Positions 52,654 to 61,301 are shown, counted from the first letter of the stretch. The stretch is DNA of 64,000 nucleotides from an uncultured Ulvibacter sp. (GCA_938041335.1 CALIAF010000020.1:35859-99858); one strand, 5' to 3'. Numbers and translations are program-made. Notes: generated by a model not told the origin, from the letters alone.

Positions 52654-53664
52654 TTACTCTTTTAACCAAGTCTCAAATGCGTCTAACTTAGTCTCGTTTT
52701 CTGACAACCAGTTTAGAGCGTTTTCATTAGAAACTTGGCTTATGTATTTACAATAGGTGGCTATATGGTCACTTTTTGCTAAATCGTAAAAAAATGTGGT
52801 GTAAAAGGTCCACCAAATTTCTTTGTTTTTGTTCTTTTTTAATTCTCCCAATACCTTAAAGAATGATTCTGTATTTTCAATAAACATTTCATCATCTGTT
52901 TTCTCTTCGTTTTCTTCTAAAGATTTAGATGCTTCTAGCATAGAGATCATTAATTCTACTGCTCCAAATTGACTATCATTATTAGGGGATAGCATGATGT
53001 TTATAGTGTTTGGTTTAGTTTCATCTTTTGAAACATTTCCGCCGAAATTATTTTGTAACATTTGATAGGCTACTTTAGACCTTGCGCTATTGGGTTCTAA
53101 AAACAGAAAATAATGAGTAGCTAATAAAGTTTGAACAGCATTGCCCTTTTGATTATGAATATTTGCCAATATCAAATGACTACTTGGGTGATTTGAATTT
53201 AGTGCAATTGCATTAATAACATGCTCTTCCGCTTCTTCTAAATTATTTATTTTATAATAGTTTAGTCCTAGATTATAATATAATAAGTAGTGTTCTTCTT
53301 CTTTTTTTAAGGCTTTTTTAAAGAGCTTTATTGATTCTTTTGTTTTTCCCAACATGTCTAGAGCAGATCCTTTTGCTAGATATGTCTGTAGCATATAGGC
53401 TTCATCCTGCTTTAAAACAATATCTGAATATTTGACCGTTTGTTCATAATCTCCCTTTGAAAAGTAACTTAATGCGATTTCATAATTTGCTAGTGCCGAT
53501 TCTGGATCCAACTCAAGCGCTTTCTCATAAGATTGGATTGCTTTGTCATACTCAGCGTTATCGTGATATTGAACTCCTTCACTTAAGTAGTCATCAAAAC
53601 TATTTTGTGAAAAGGTAAATGCGGTTGTACACAGAAATGCGAAGATTAAAAGTTGTTGTTTCAT
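52654..53664 (-). CDS. Exported tetratricopeptide repeat protein
   Basis: A 336-residue protein with a signal peptide (LLIFAFLCTTAFTFSQ) and about five TPR units between residues 30 and 200 (EYDKAIQSYEKALELDPESA, KTKESIKLFKKALKKEEEHY, NLEEAEEHVINAIALNSNHP). The C-terminal part, about 130 residues, is helical and without known domain. Likely a scaffold protein in the periplasm. First gene of a three-gene minus-strand run with the DinB protein and lspA. Confidence 0.88.
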   Translation of the reverse strand: MKQQLLIFAFLCTTAFTFSQNSFDDYLSEGVQYHDNAEYDKAIQSYEKALELDPESALANYEIALSYFSKGDYEQTVKYSDIVLKQDEAYMLQTYLAKGSALDMLGKTKESIKLFKKALKKEEEHYLLYYNLGLNYYKINNLEEAEEHVINAIALNSNHPSSHLILANIHNQKGNAVQTLLATHYFLFLEPNSARSKVAYQMLQNNFGGNVSKDETKPNTINIMLSPNNDSQFGAVELMISMLEASKSLEENEEKTDDEMFIENTESFFKVLGELKKNKNKEIWWTFYTTFFYDLAKSDHIATYCKYISQVSNENALNWLSENETKLDAFETWLKE

Positions 53665-53750
53665 ATTTATGCTATGTATGGTATAGATTATGGGTTTATG
53701 TTTACACTTTGTCGCGTAATCTCTCTAAGCCACTCAAACACTAATTTAGT

Positions 53751-53781
53751 CAAAAAACCCCGACCAAAATGGTCAGGGTTC
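53751..53781 (-). terminator. Terminator of the 483-residue protein gene
   Basis: On the minus strand AACCCTGACCA / TGGTCGGGGTT (one mismatch), then a T run, 27 bases after the stop codon. Confidence 0.87.
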
Positions 53782-53806
53782 AAATATTTAATATTTCGGC
53801 ATAAAC

Positions 53807-55258
53807 CTAGGCCTTACTTGTGGTTTTAGTTTCACAACTAAAAAGCTTCTTGTCTTTAATAATTTCTGCGACACCTTCTGGAAGCATTTTTTCCCAATCA
53901 GTATCACCATCTTCTATTTTCTGTAGTACTTCTCTAGAGAAGATATTCATGATATCCGGGTTATAATTTTCTATATCGATCACCTTACCGTTGTATTTAA
54001 AGAACTTGTACAGCTCTTTCATACGCGGGTGTACTTTTAGGTTTTCGCTGGTTGTATATTCGCCAGTTTCTGGATCACGCATAGGGTATAAGTATACTTT
54101 TAGGTCTTTAAAGAATAGCTTACCAAAAGCTTCTAGAATTCCACCACTTAAATGACGGTAGTATTTTTCGTCAAAAATATCTACAAGGTTGTTTACGCCC
54201 ATCGCAAGACCAAGACGCATCTTCGTATAGCGCGAGAAGTATTCTACCAGTTTATAATATTCCTGGAAATTTGAGATCATTACCGTATGCCCTAAAGAAC
54301 ATAGTAATTTTGCTCTATCCATAAAGTCTTCTTCATCAATCTCACCTTCTGCTCTTAGGTTAGATAGTGTAATTTCAAAAATGGTTTCTGTACGATCTTC
54401 TTCTACTTTGCTCTGTTTTAAAAACATAGCCATAGATTTTTCATACATATCTATATTTACTTTAGTCACTGGACGGAAACTACCACGTAGTGCTAAAATA
54501 TTTTTCTTATACAAAATACGTGCAGGCAAGATGTTATTACCATCAGGGCCAAACATCACGGCATCTGTCATTCCGTTTTTAATAAGCTGTAAACTCATTA
54601 ATCGGTTATCGACATCTTCGAATTTAGGACCAGAAAAGTTGATCGTATCTATCTCTATTTTATCCTTATCTATGTGATCGTATAGGTATCGAAGCAATTT
54701 TTTAGGCGTATCATATTTATAGTATGCACCATAAATTAAGTTAACTCCTAAGGCTCCTAAGGTATGTTGTTGCAATAGGGCTTCAGTCTCATGAAAACGT
54801 AAATGAAGAATGATCTCGCTATACTCTTCATCTGCATCTGTCTGGTAGCGAATACCCACCCAACCGTGTCCTTTATATTTTTTTGCAAAATCTATTGTCG
54901 CCACTGTATTTGCATACGCAAAATACATTTTATTAGGATGCTTCTCCCGTAAAATACGCTCTTCAAGAAGTTCCATCTCGTGGTTGAGCATCTTTTTAAG
55001 ACGCGCTTCAGTTACATAACGGCCGTCTTTTTCAACTCCATAAATGGCGTCACTAAAGTCTTTATCGTAAGCAGAAATTGTCTTTGCAATGGTCCCAGAA
55101 GCCCCACCAGCTCTAAAAAAATTACGTACAGTTTCTTGTCCAGCGCCTATTTCGGCAAAAGTACCGTAAATGTTTTGGTTGAGATTGATACGTAAAGCCT
55201 TGTCCTTTATGGATGGGATGCTCTCAAACTCTTTATCTCCTTTTATAAAATCTGGCAT
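53807..55258 (-). CDS. Conserved cytosolic protein of unknown function (483 residues)
   Basis: I do not recognise a characterised family. There is no signal peptide or membrane helix. Notable blocks are NQNIYGTFAEIGAGQETVRN FF near the N-terminus, LGALGVNLIYGAYYKYDTPK, TINFSGPKFEDVDNRLMSLQ, DAVMFGPDGNNILPARILYK and RLGLAMGVNNLVDIFDEKYY. The density of conserved-looking glycine and aspartate motifs suggests an enzyme. The residue mix does not show a Rossmann Walker or other simple signature. Monocistronic, own TACCTTTG promoter, own terminator. Confidence 0.8.
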   Translation of the reverse strand: MPDFIKGDKEFESIPSIKDKALRINLNQNIYGTFAEIGAGQETVRNFFRAGGASGTIAKTISAYDKDFSDAIYGVEKDGRYVTEARLKKMLNHEMELLEERILREKHPNKMYFAYANTVATIDFAKKYKGHGWVGIRYQTDADEEYSEIILHLRFHETEALLQQHTLGALGVNLIYGAYYKYDTPKKLLRYLYDHIDKDKIEIDTINFSGPKFEDVDNRLMSLQLIKNGMTDAVMFGPDGNNILPARILYKKNILALRGSFRPVTKVNIDMYEKSMAMFLKQSKVEEDRTETIFEITLSNLRAEGEIDEEDFMDRAKLLCSLGHTVMISNFQEYYKLVEYFSRYTKMRLGLAMGVNNLVDIFDEKYYRHLSGGILEAFGKLFFKDLKVYLYPMRDPETGEYTTSENLKVHPRMKELYKFFKYNGKVIDIENYNPDIMNIFSREVLQKIEDGDTDWEKMLPEGVAEIIKDKKLFSCETKTTSKA

Positions 55259-55284
55259 ATACTGATGTTAAATTCTGTGTCTAA

Positions 55285-55292
55285 CAAAGGTA
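55285..55292 (-). promoter_or_regulatory. -7 box (TACCTTTG, minus strand) of the 483-residue protein gene
   Basis: Exact TAnnTTTG match 26 bases upstream of the ATG at 55258. Confidence 0.6.
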
Positions 55293-55325
55293 CTAAATAC
55301 CATATCTAATCAAAAAAAATACTGT

Positions 55326-55333
55326 TATTTTTG
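55326..55333 (+). promoter_or_regulatory. -7 box (TATTTTTG) directly before the MBL hydrolase gene
   Basis: Exact TAnnTTTG match with five bases between its last G and the ATG at 55339. This is the same geometry as at menD and fits a leaderless or nearly leaderless mRNA. Confidence 0.52.
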
Positions 55334-55338
55334 TGCGA

Positions 55339-56118
55339 ATGAATTCACCTATTGTTGTCACCTTTTTAGGCACCGGAACATCACAAGGCATTCCCGTAAT
55401 TGGGAGCAAGCATCCTGTGTGTTTAAGCGATAATCCTAAAGATAAGCGACTACGGGTCTCGGCCTTGCTGCAATGGGATGACTATAATTATGTAATAGAT
55501 TGTGGACCAGATTTTAGAATGCAAATGTTGCGTAATAATATTGCACATTTAAATGCAGTATTGCTTACACATGACCACAGCGATCATACTGCAGGTTTAG
55601 ATGATATACGACCATTCTGTTTTAAACAAGGCGGCGAAGTCACATTTTACGCAGAACCAAATGTGTATGATGCCCTGTATAAACGTTTTGAATACATCTT
55701 TACCACAGAAAATAAATATCCTGGGGCGCCCACGATAAAAGAAGAACAGATACATGATCTTACTCCGTTTGAGATAGGAGGGAAGACGGTTATTCCTATA
55801 CGAGCGTTGCACAATACATTACCTATTCTGGGGTTTAGAATAGGTGGCTTTACCTATTTAACAGATGTAAAAACGATAGCTGTTTCAGAAATTGAAAAGA
55901 TTAAAGGTAGTGATGTTCTTGTGTTAAATGCGCTACGTGGAGAACCACACCTATCACATTTAACCCTGGCGGAAGCGCTAGAACTCATTGAAAAAATAAA
56001 GCCTAAAACCGCTTATTTAACGCACATAAGTCACCTATTAGGATTTCACGATGAGGTAGAAGCGCGTTTGCCAGAAGGGGTACATCTTGCCTATGATGGA
56101 TTAAAAATAAAAGTATAA
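55339..56118 (+). CDS. MBL-fold metallo-hydrolase (PhnP-like)
   Basis: A 259-residue cytosolic hydrolase with the two-metal site THDHSDHTAGLDDIR (H-x-H-x-D-H) and a later histidine in RALHNTLPILGFRI and LTHISHLLGF. N-terminal FLGTGTSQGIPVIGSKHPVC is that of the PhnP group, which hydrolyses cyclic phosphodiesters such as phosphoribosyl 1,2-cyclic phosphate. No other phosphonate genes are nearby, so the natural substrate may differ. Start at 55339 rather than the GTG at 55333, which lies in the promoter box. Confidence 0.88.
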   Translation: MNSPIVVTFLGTGTSQGIPVIGSKHPVCLSDNPKDKRLRVSALLQWDDYNYVIDCGPDFRMQMLRNNIAHLNAVLLTHDHSDHTAGLDDIRPFCFKQGGEVTFYAEPNVYDALYKRFEYIFTTENKYPGAPTIKEEQIHDLTPFEIGGKTVIPIRALHNTLPILGFRIGGFTYLTDVKTIAVSEIEKIKGSDVLVLNALRGEPHLSHLTLAEALELIEKIKPKTAYLTHISHLLGFHDEVEARLPEGVHLAYDGLKIKV

Positions 56119-56215
56119 ACTAAAAATAATTATTTCTTCGGAAATATGAATAATTAACCTAATGTTCTTGATTTAGCGCATTGTAAAAAACCACCCGCCT
56201 TCGCGGGCACTAAAG

Positions 56216-56710
56216 ATGAAAAAGAGCTTATTTATGTACTTGTTTTTCTTTGCATTGCTGTTCGTTTTGTTTCAGTATATGAATCAGAAAACCATTTTTG
56301 AATCTCAAGAAAAAACAATCAATACCTTGACTCAAAAAATGCAGAAAGCAAGAGATTCTGTAGATATTCTAAATAATGAACTTGCAGACAGTAATTACTT
56401 CTCTTTGCTCAAAAATGATAATGCAATGAGTTATCTAGAGCAATATAATCTAGATCCAGAAAAAGTAAAGCAACTCATTACAAATAAAATCTATGATCAA
56501 AACGGTCAAGAAGGTGGTAATCCTCTCATTGAGTTTAAAGGAGATAGAGGTCCTATGCGTATTAATAAAATAAAATTTTTAAATCACAGATGGATTCAAG
56601 CAGATTTCTCTGACGGGCAGCGCTGGGGCGAAGTAATTATCGAGTATTTTTTTGATGAAAACAACGAGTTGGATATTTATCCTATAAAGACGGTGTTGTA
56701 TCCGCTTTAG
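56216..56710 (+). CDS. Membrane-anchored coiled-coil protein of unknown function
   Basis: A 164-residue protein with an N-terminal membrane helix (LFMYLFFFALLFVLFQYM) and a coiled coil (residues about 28-60, EKTINTLTQKMQKARDSVDI). A C-terminal domain contains RINKIKFLNHRWIQADFSDG and ends YPIKTVLYPL. Similar small proteins are frequent in Flavobacteriia without a known function. Between it and the MBL gene lies a small GC-rich hairpin (CCCGC / GCGGG near 56196). Confidence 0.7.
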   Translation: MKKSLFMYLFFFALLFVLFQYMNQKTIFESQEKTINTLTQKMQKARDSVDILNNELADSNYFSLLKNDNAMSYLEQYNLDPEKVKQLITNKIYDQNGQEGGNPLIEFKGDRGPMRINKIKFLNHRWIQADFSDGQRWGEVIIEYFFDENNELDIYPIKTVLYPL

Positions 56711-56722
56711 ATTTTAGTAGTG

Positions 56723-56780
56723 AGTATTGAGTTTTTAGTATGAAGTAGTTCAATTTTCTCAATACTAAAAACTCAATACT
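56723..56780. repeat. Inverted repeat with 19-base perfect arms
   Basis: AGTATTGAGTTTTTAGTAT (56723-56741) and its exact complement at 56762-56780, 20 bases apart, between convergent genes. It could terminate transcription, but has no T run. It resembles simple intergenic repeats; AGTAGTGAGTA-like sequence also occurs near 33865. Confidence 0.75.
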
Positions 56781-56782
56781 AA

Positions 56783-57436
56783 TTACATCTTAAGAAGCCA
56801 TTCCTTCATGTCATAAAAATTTTGCGGTGCCACACCGTGACCTATAGGAAATTCAGAATAGGCACAATCAATACCAAGCTCGGCTAAAAACGGTTTTGTT
56901 CTGCGTGCTAGGTCTACAGGTAGTACTTGGTCTACAGTACCGTGAGAAGAATATACGTTTAGATTAGAAAAATCATTTTTCTCGTAGCCTTCTTTGAGTA
57001 ATTCTGTGTTTATATAACCACTAAGACCTACAATATTTTTTACTTTTTCTGGATAACTTAAACCCACAGAAAAGCTTAAAATAGTGCCTTGGCTAAAACC
57101 TATTAAGGTAATGTTGTTTGCATCTGCTTTGTAATTTTCTACCACTTCATCAATACAAGTTGTAATTAAATCCCTAGCAGAAATTGCTTGCGGGATATCA
57201 CTCATCTTCCCATCTGTATTGTCCCAGTAAATATTGTACCACGCATTACCAGAGGGTTGCATTGGGATTGGCGCTTTTAATGATATAATGTGATAATGAT
57301 CTGGCAGCTCTGCCGCAAAAGAAAAGAGATCATCTTCATTACTACCGTAGCCGTGTATTAATATAATAGCAGGATTACAACCCACATCTTGAGTGGGTGC
57401 TTTATAGTTGTGTTCTAGCGAAAGTGGTTGTTTCAT
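56783..57436 (-). CDS. Phospholipase/carboxylesterase family hydrolase
   Basis: A 217-residue serine hydrolase of the alpha/beta fold. N-terminal AIILIHGYGSNEDDLFSFAA, nucleophile motif ITLIGFSQGTILSFSVGLSY, acid YSSHGTVDQVLPVDLA and histidine FPIGHGVAPQNFYDMKEWLL. It fits the carboxylesterase/acyl-protein-thioesterase type. I prefer the ATG at 57436 (MKQPLSLEH) over that at 57466, since homologues begin about 20 residues before the first strand. Last gene of the run starting with the BatA-like gene. Confidence 0.9.
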   Translation of the reverse strand: MKQPLSLEHNYKAPTQDVGCNPAIILIHGYGSNEDDLFSFAAELPDHYHIISLKAPIPMQPSGNAWYNIYWDNTDGKMSDIPQAISARDLITTCIDEVVENYKADANNITLIGFSQGTILSFSVGLSYPEKVKNIVGLSGYINTELLKEGYEKNDFSNLNVYSSHGTVDQVLPVDLARRTKPFLAELGIDCAYSEFPIGHGVAPQNFYDMKEWLLKM

Positions 57437-57460
57437 CAGTGAAATGTTTCGGGTTTCTGA

Positions 57461-57512
57461 TTCCAAGTTTCATATTTCAAACTTTGGAATTTGGTCCCGA
57501 TAACTATCGGGA
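57461..57512. repeat. Two intergenic inverted repeats
   Basis: TTCCAAGTTT / AAACTTTGGAA (one extra base) is followed by TCCCGATA / TATCGGGA. The second has the same arms as the terminator at 5311-5342 but lacks a T run. TTTGGAATTTG-type sequence surrounds it. Confidence 0.55.
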
Positions 57513-57539
57513 TTAACTTTTTTGGAATTTGTTTTTTCT

Positions 57540-57863
57540 TTAATCTAAAAACGTAAACCATTTTTCAAACCATTCTGTAAGATATGGCAGATTAGGTTTT
57601 TCGTTTTTGATTGCTCTGTAAAGAGAATAAATAAGTAGTACGATTGCTGTCCAGAAAAAGAGTTCGCCTAGAATTAAGTTGATGTATGCAATAAATACTT
57701 TTGCAGAAATCCACAGCAAGGTAATCCCAAACATATTTTTTATATGTGCTGTAGCAAAAGGATGTTTCTCGTTGCTATTCATAGACATTGCAATGAGCAA
57801 TCCCACAAATGTGATATAACAGATAATGGCTTTGTTTCTTCCAGGCAGTGGTGTTTGAGACAT
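57540..57863 (-). CDS. Small membrane protein, DUF4870/Tic20-like
   Basis: A 107-residue protein with three hydrophobic segments (AIICYITFVGLLIAMSM, MFGITLLWISAKVFIAYI, LFFWTAIVLLIYSLYRAI). The histidine-containing loop KHPFATAHIKNMFGI fits the f-x-x-x-H-x-x-Q/N pattern of DUF4870/Tic20-like proteins. It lies 1 base after the dihydroorotase-like gene's stop, so the two are co-transcribed. Function unknown. Confidence 0.72.
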   Translation of the reverse strand: MSQTPLPGRNKAIICYITFVGLLIAMSMNSNEKHPFATAHIKNMFGITLLWISAKVFIAYINLILGELFFWTAIVLLIYSLYRAIKNEKPNLPYLTEWFEKWFTFLD

Positions 57864-57864
57864 G

Positions 57865-59118
57865 CTAATTCAGTTTCAGTTTGTTTTTACTAATAATCCC
57901 ATAAACCTTCCCTTTCATTTGCTGGCAAACTAAGGCAGAAGTTTTAGAAGTCGATCGTATATGCTCGCTTTCAAAAAGCCATTCTGGACTAGGATTAAAA
58001 AGCGTTAGTGGTAGTTTTGCCCCTTCTTTAATAGTGTCAGCTTCAAGACCAAATCGCCCTCTTAATCCAGTTAGTGCTCTAATTACTTCAGAAACATCCA
58101 GGACATTTCCCAGTGCGCCAAAACAGCTTTCTAGCCCTATCGAGCCATACTGTGCGTGATCAAATTCTATTTTTTTATATTCAATATCAATGGGTGAGTG
58201 GTCGCTGGTTACTCCATCTATGGTGCCGTCTTTTAAACCTTTTAATAAGGCCTTTATGTCTTCTTGCTCTCTTAAAGGAGGCATGACTTTATAGCGGGTG
58301 TCAAAGCTGGATAGCGCATCATCTGTAAGTATCAAATTATGAGCAGCGACACTGCAGGTTATATCTAGGCCTTTTTTCTTAGCGGCTGCAATAAGTAGCA
58401 CAGATTTCTTGGTCGAAATTGTCGGTATATGTAATTTTCCTCCTGCATATTCTAAGAGGTATAGATCTCTTGCAATTTGTAATTCTTCGGCCAAGGTTGG
58501 GATTCCTTTTAACCCTAATTGGGTGCTATTTATACCTTCATTGACCATCCCTTTGTGGGCGATTGCCGTATCCATTGGGAAAGATTGAACGAGTCCGTCA
58601 AAATTCTGGCAGTATTGTAAAGCTATTTTTAAAAGGTTTGCATTTTTAACAGGGCTTTTGTAGTCGTAAAAACTAACAGCTCCTTCTTGTTGCATATCAA
58701 ATAACTCTGCAAGATCTTCTCCATCAGCGCCCTTAGTCATTGCTCCTACAGGCAATACATTTACCGCGTGATTTGTTGCTTTGCTTTTCAAAAACTGTAC
58801 AGCGCCTTTAGTATCTGTAACAGGGTTTGTGTTTGGGTTCACACAGATATCTGTAAAACCAGAAGCGGCCGCAACGTGGAGGCCATTTTCTAGGGTTTCT
58901 CTTTCTTCATAACCAGGTTCACCAAAACTCACACTGCTATCCATCCATCCAAGAGATACGTGCAGATTGTCTTTTTCTACCAATCGCATTTTATCTGTTG
59001 CTTCTATTTTTGAAGCGATCTTAACAATCGTCCCATTCTCAATAAGAAGATCTCGTTTCTTTAAATGCAGTGCGCCTTGTGGGTCAACGATGGTAGCGGC
59101 TTTTAGAAGAATTTTCAT
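57865..59118 (-). CDS. Dihydroorotase homologue lacking the first metal-binding histidines
   Basis: A 417-residue amidohydrolase-family protein. The family HxH motif that begins the barrel (normally D-x-H-V-H-F-R-E-P-G) reads MDSSVSFGEPG: both histidines are serines (S62 and S64), and the substrate-binding arginine is glycine. The later aspartate (TSDHSPI) is kept. Known catalytic dihydroorotases need the histidines for zinc. Similar 'pseudo-dihydroorotases' (PyrX/PyrC') act as non-catalytic partners of aspartate carbamoyltransferase in some bacteria. No other pyrimidine gene is in the window. The gene sits between the BatA-like gene and a small membrane protein gene. Confidence 0.88.
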   Translation of the reverse strand: MKILLKAATIVDPQGALHLKKRDLLIENGTIVKIASKIEATDKMRLVEKDNLHVSLGWMDSSVSFGEPGYEERETLENGLHVAAASGFTDICVNPNTNPVTDTKGAVQFLKSKATNHAVNVLPVGAMTKGADGEDLAELFDMQQEGAVSFYDYKSPVKNANLLKIALQYCQNFDGLVQSFPMDTAIAHKGMVNEGINSTQLGLKGIPTLAEELQIARDLYLLEYAGGKLHIPTISTKKSVLLIAAAKKKGLDITCSVAAHNLILTDDALSSFDTRYKVMPPLREQEDIKALLKGLKDGTIDGVTSDHSPIDIEYKKIEFDHAQYGSIGLESCFGALGNVLDVSEVIRALTGLRGRFGLEADTIKEGAKLPLTLFNPSPEWLFESEHIRSTSKTSALVCQQMKGKVYGIISKNKLKLN

Positions 59119-59145
59119 AGCTGTGTCGTTTATTGTGGTTCGTAT

Positions 59146-61065
59146 CTATTTTTTATAAAATCGCAACACCAGCATTTCTGCTAACAGAAACAAGAATGCC
59201 CCAATGGCAAACCATTTCCAGAATTCATTAATCGTGTTGTCTTTAACTATATTTTCAAAAAGGGCGGCAATACTCTCGTGAGCATCCACTCCTTCCCAAT
59301 CTTCTAGCGCTGCATATTGCAAAATGCTCTCGTCTCTTGTATAATTAAAACTAACGTTCTCAATAAAATCTGCGTCTTTCATCACTGCATATGTACTGGC
59401 TAGATCTGGTGTTTCTTCTGTAGAGATCGTCACTTTATTTGCGCCTGCCACTTGCAAGGGGATAAAACTAGATACACTGTCTTTTAGTGTGATAATCTGG
59501 TCTTGTTGTAATTTTATTGGGATGGCAAAAGTGTTGGGCTTGTTTATGGAGTAATACAACTTTGGCAAAGGCAAACTTTGCAAAGACATATTATATAAGG
59601 TAGGGACAATTAACGGCGAACTCTTAAAGTTTGTTATTTCTGAAGCAAAAGAAGCGGTGCTTAAAAAGTGATTTCCTTTTTGTACAATAAATGGTTTGCC
59701 ATCTTCAAAAGATAAGGCAGCAGCATTTGAACCCGCGAGGGCATAAAACGAATTCACTTTTGGGTATTGAAAGTTAACAACTCTTTTCTCAAATACATCA
59801 CTATACAAAGGATGATCAAAAGCTATATTAGTAATCTGTTTTTCTGCGGAAATTTTCTCTCCAAAAGCACCTAGCTCTAAACTATTGAGTAAGCTATTGT
59901 ATTCTGAAACCACTGCATTTTCCGAAGGGATAACAAATATACTTCCACCATTTTCTGAAAACGAACGCAAGGCTGCAGCGAGTGGTGCAGAGATATTGTC
60001 AAGTTCATTAAGGATAATAAAATTCTGACTCGGGATTGCGTTGTAGTCTAGGTTTCTATGCGATTGGGGGGTAAAGTTAAATTGGTCACTATTAAATAGT
60101 TTTGCTATAAAGGCACCATCGCCTTGATTTATAGCAAGTACTTGTACCTTATTTGATTGATTAATGCTTAGGTATAAGGTGTTGTCGTAGCTTACATTGG
60201 GGTCATTGATAATAATACGACCATCAAGTGGGGCATCTTTGTCAATCTGAAAAGTTGTGGTGACACTGGCGCTTTCAGAAAAATCTGCAGTCGTTTTTGC
60301 AATAAGTGTTTCTTTGTTAAACAAAGAGACAGGAATAGCTTCTAAGGTGCCTTGTGAGGTAAGTTTTGCTTCTAAGGTAATTTTTGAAGCATCCTTACTT
60401 TTAATAAAGACGGTGTCTATTGAGATATTTTGTTTTCGCTCTGGTGATAAGGAGACCGCACTTACTTTAATGTCTTCGGGAATAGGCGGGAAGCCCTCTT
60501 TTAACTGAAAATCTGAGACATAGATGAGTCGTTTTTCTGCACTTGTTTTTTTAGAGAAGAGCTGCGCTGCTTTTAGTAATACCTGTGTGGGTGCTAATTG
60601 GTTAGGGCTGTAATTGGTTTGGAGCATTTCGGCCTTAAACGTTTTTTGAGTCACGTCTCTGTGCACTTTATCATTAGTAAACCAAGTCACTTTTTCTGTC
60701 CCCGGAATATTGTATAAACCCTGCATTGCCCTCTGCAGCAATGGGCCGTCTGGACCTTTGGCTTCCATACTAAAAGAATTGTCAAGGTAGATGACGGTTT
60801 CTTTTTCTGTGTTAAGTGCGGTTTTAGAGGCAGAGAAAGGTTGCGCAAAAGCGATCACAAGACAGGCAATGGTTGCCATTCTTAATAATAAGGTCAGCCA
60901 TTTTTTAAGCTGCGAGCTTTTACGGGTCTGTATATTTACTTTTTTAAGGAACTCAACATTTGTAAATGCTGTTTTCTGAAATTTTCTTAATTGAAATAAG
61001 TGAATAAATATAGGAATGAGCAGAAGGAGAAGTGCGTAAAGTAATTCTGGGTGTTTAAACTGCAT
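59146..61065 (-). CDS. BatA-domain membrane protein
   Basis: A 639-residue protein beginning MQFKHPELLYALLLLLIPIF, the double-anchored BatA N-terminal domain (TIGR02226 type), with a second helix near residue 60 (LLLRMATIACLVIAFAQPF). A VWA-like or similar region follows (VIYLDNSFSMEAKGPDG, reminiscent of the D-x-S-x-S metal site), then a long periplasmic beta-rich part. A last helix stands at the C-terminus (FAIGAFLFLLAEMLVLRFYK). First gene of a minus-strand run with the pseudo-dihydroorotase, the small membrane protein and the esterase. Likely envelope function; not further known. Confidence 0.85.
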   Translation of the reverse strand: MQFKHPELLYALLLLLIPIFIHLFQLRKFQKTAFTNVEFLKKVNIQTRKSSQLKKWLTLLLRMATIACLVIAFAQPFSASKTALNTEKETVIYLDNSFSMEAKGPDGPLLQRAMQGLYNIPGTEKVTWFTNDKVHRDVTQKTFKAEMLQTNYSPNQLAPTQVLLKAAQLFSKKTSAEKRLIYVSDFQLKEGFPPIPEDIKVSAVSLSPERKQNISIDTVFIKSKDASKITLEAKLTSQGTLEAIPVSLFNKETLIAKTTADFSESASVTTTFQIDKDAPLDGRIIINDPNVSYDNTLYLSINQSNKVQVLAINQGDGAFIAKLFNSDQFNFTPQSHRNLDYNAIPSQNFIILNELDNISAPLAAALRSFSENGGSIFVIPSENAVVSEYNSLLNSLELGAFGEKISAEKQITNIAFDHPLYSDVFEKRVVNFQYPKVNSFYALAGSNAAALSFEDGKPFIVQKGNHFLSTASFASEITNFKSSPLIVPTLYNMSLQSLPLPKLYYSINKPNTFAIPIKLQQDQIITLKDSVSSFIPLQVAGANKVTISTEETPDLASTYAVMKDADFIENVSFNYTRDESILQYAALEDWEGVDAHESIAALFENIVKDNTINEFWKWFAIGAFLFLLAEMLVLRFYKK

Positions 61066-61086
61066 GCTCGTTTTTCAAATATCTTG

Positions 61087-61094
61087 CAAAGATA
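61087..61094 (-). promoter_or_regulatory. -7 box (TATCTTTG, minus strand) of the BatA-like gene
   Basis: Exact TAnnTTTG match; transcription start near 61080, 15 bases before the ATG at 61065. Confidence 0.62.
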
Positions 61095-61301
61095 GAAAAA
61101 TGGCGGTAATGTTTTTTGTTTTTTAAGGGCTACTTTTTTAAGGGACGGTTTGAGCCAAGACCGCAACTTCGTTGCTAGAAGAAACACGACTATAATTTTC
61201 TTTGTGTTTACCCAGTTTCTTGCAGAGCGCCTAGCGAAATGTCTTGTTTTAAACCGTTTCTTTTTTCACCTAGAAAATGTGCTAAATTGTCCATACAACC
61301 C

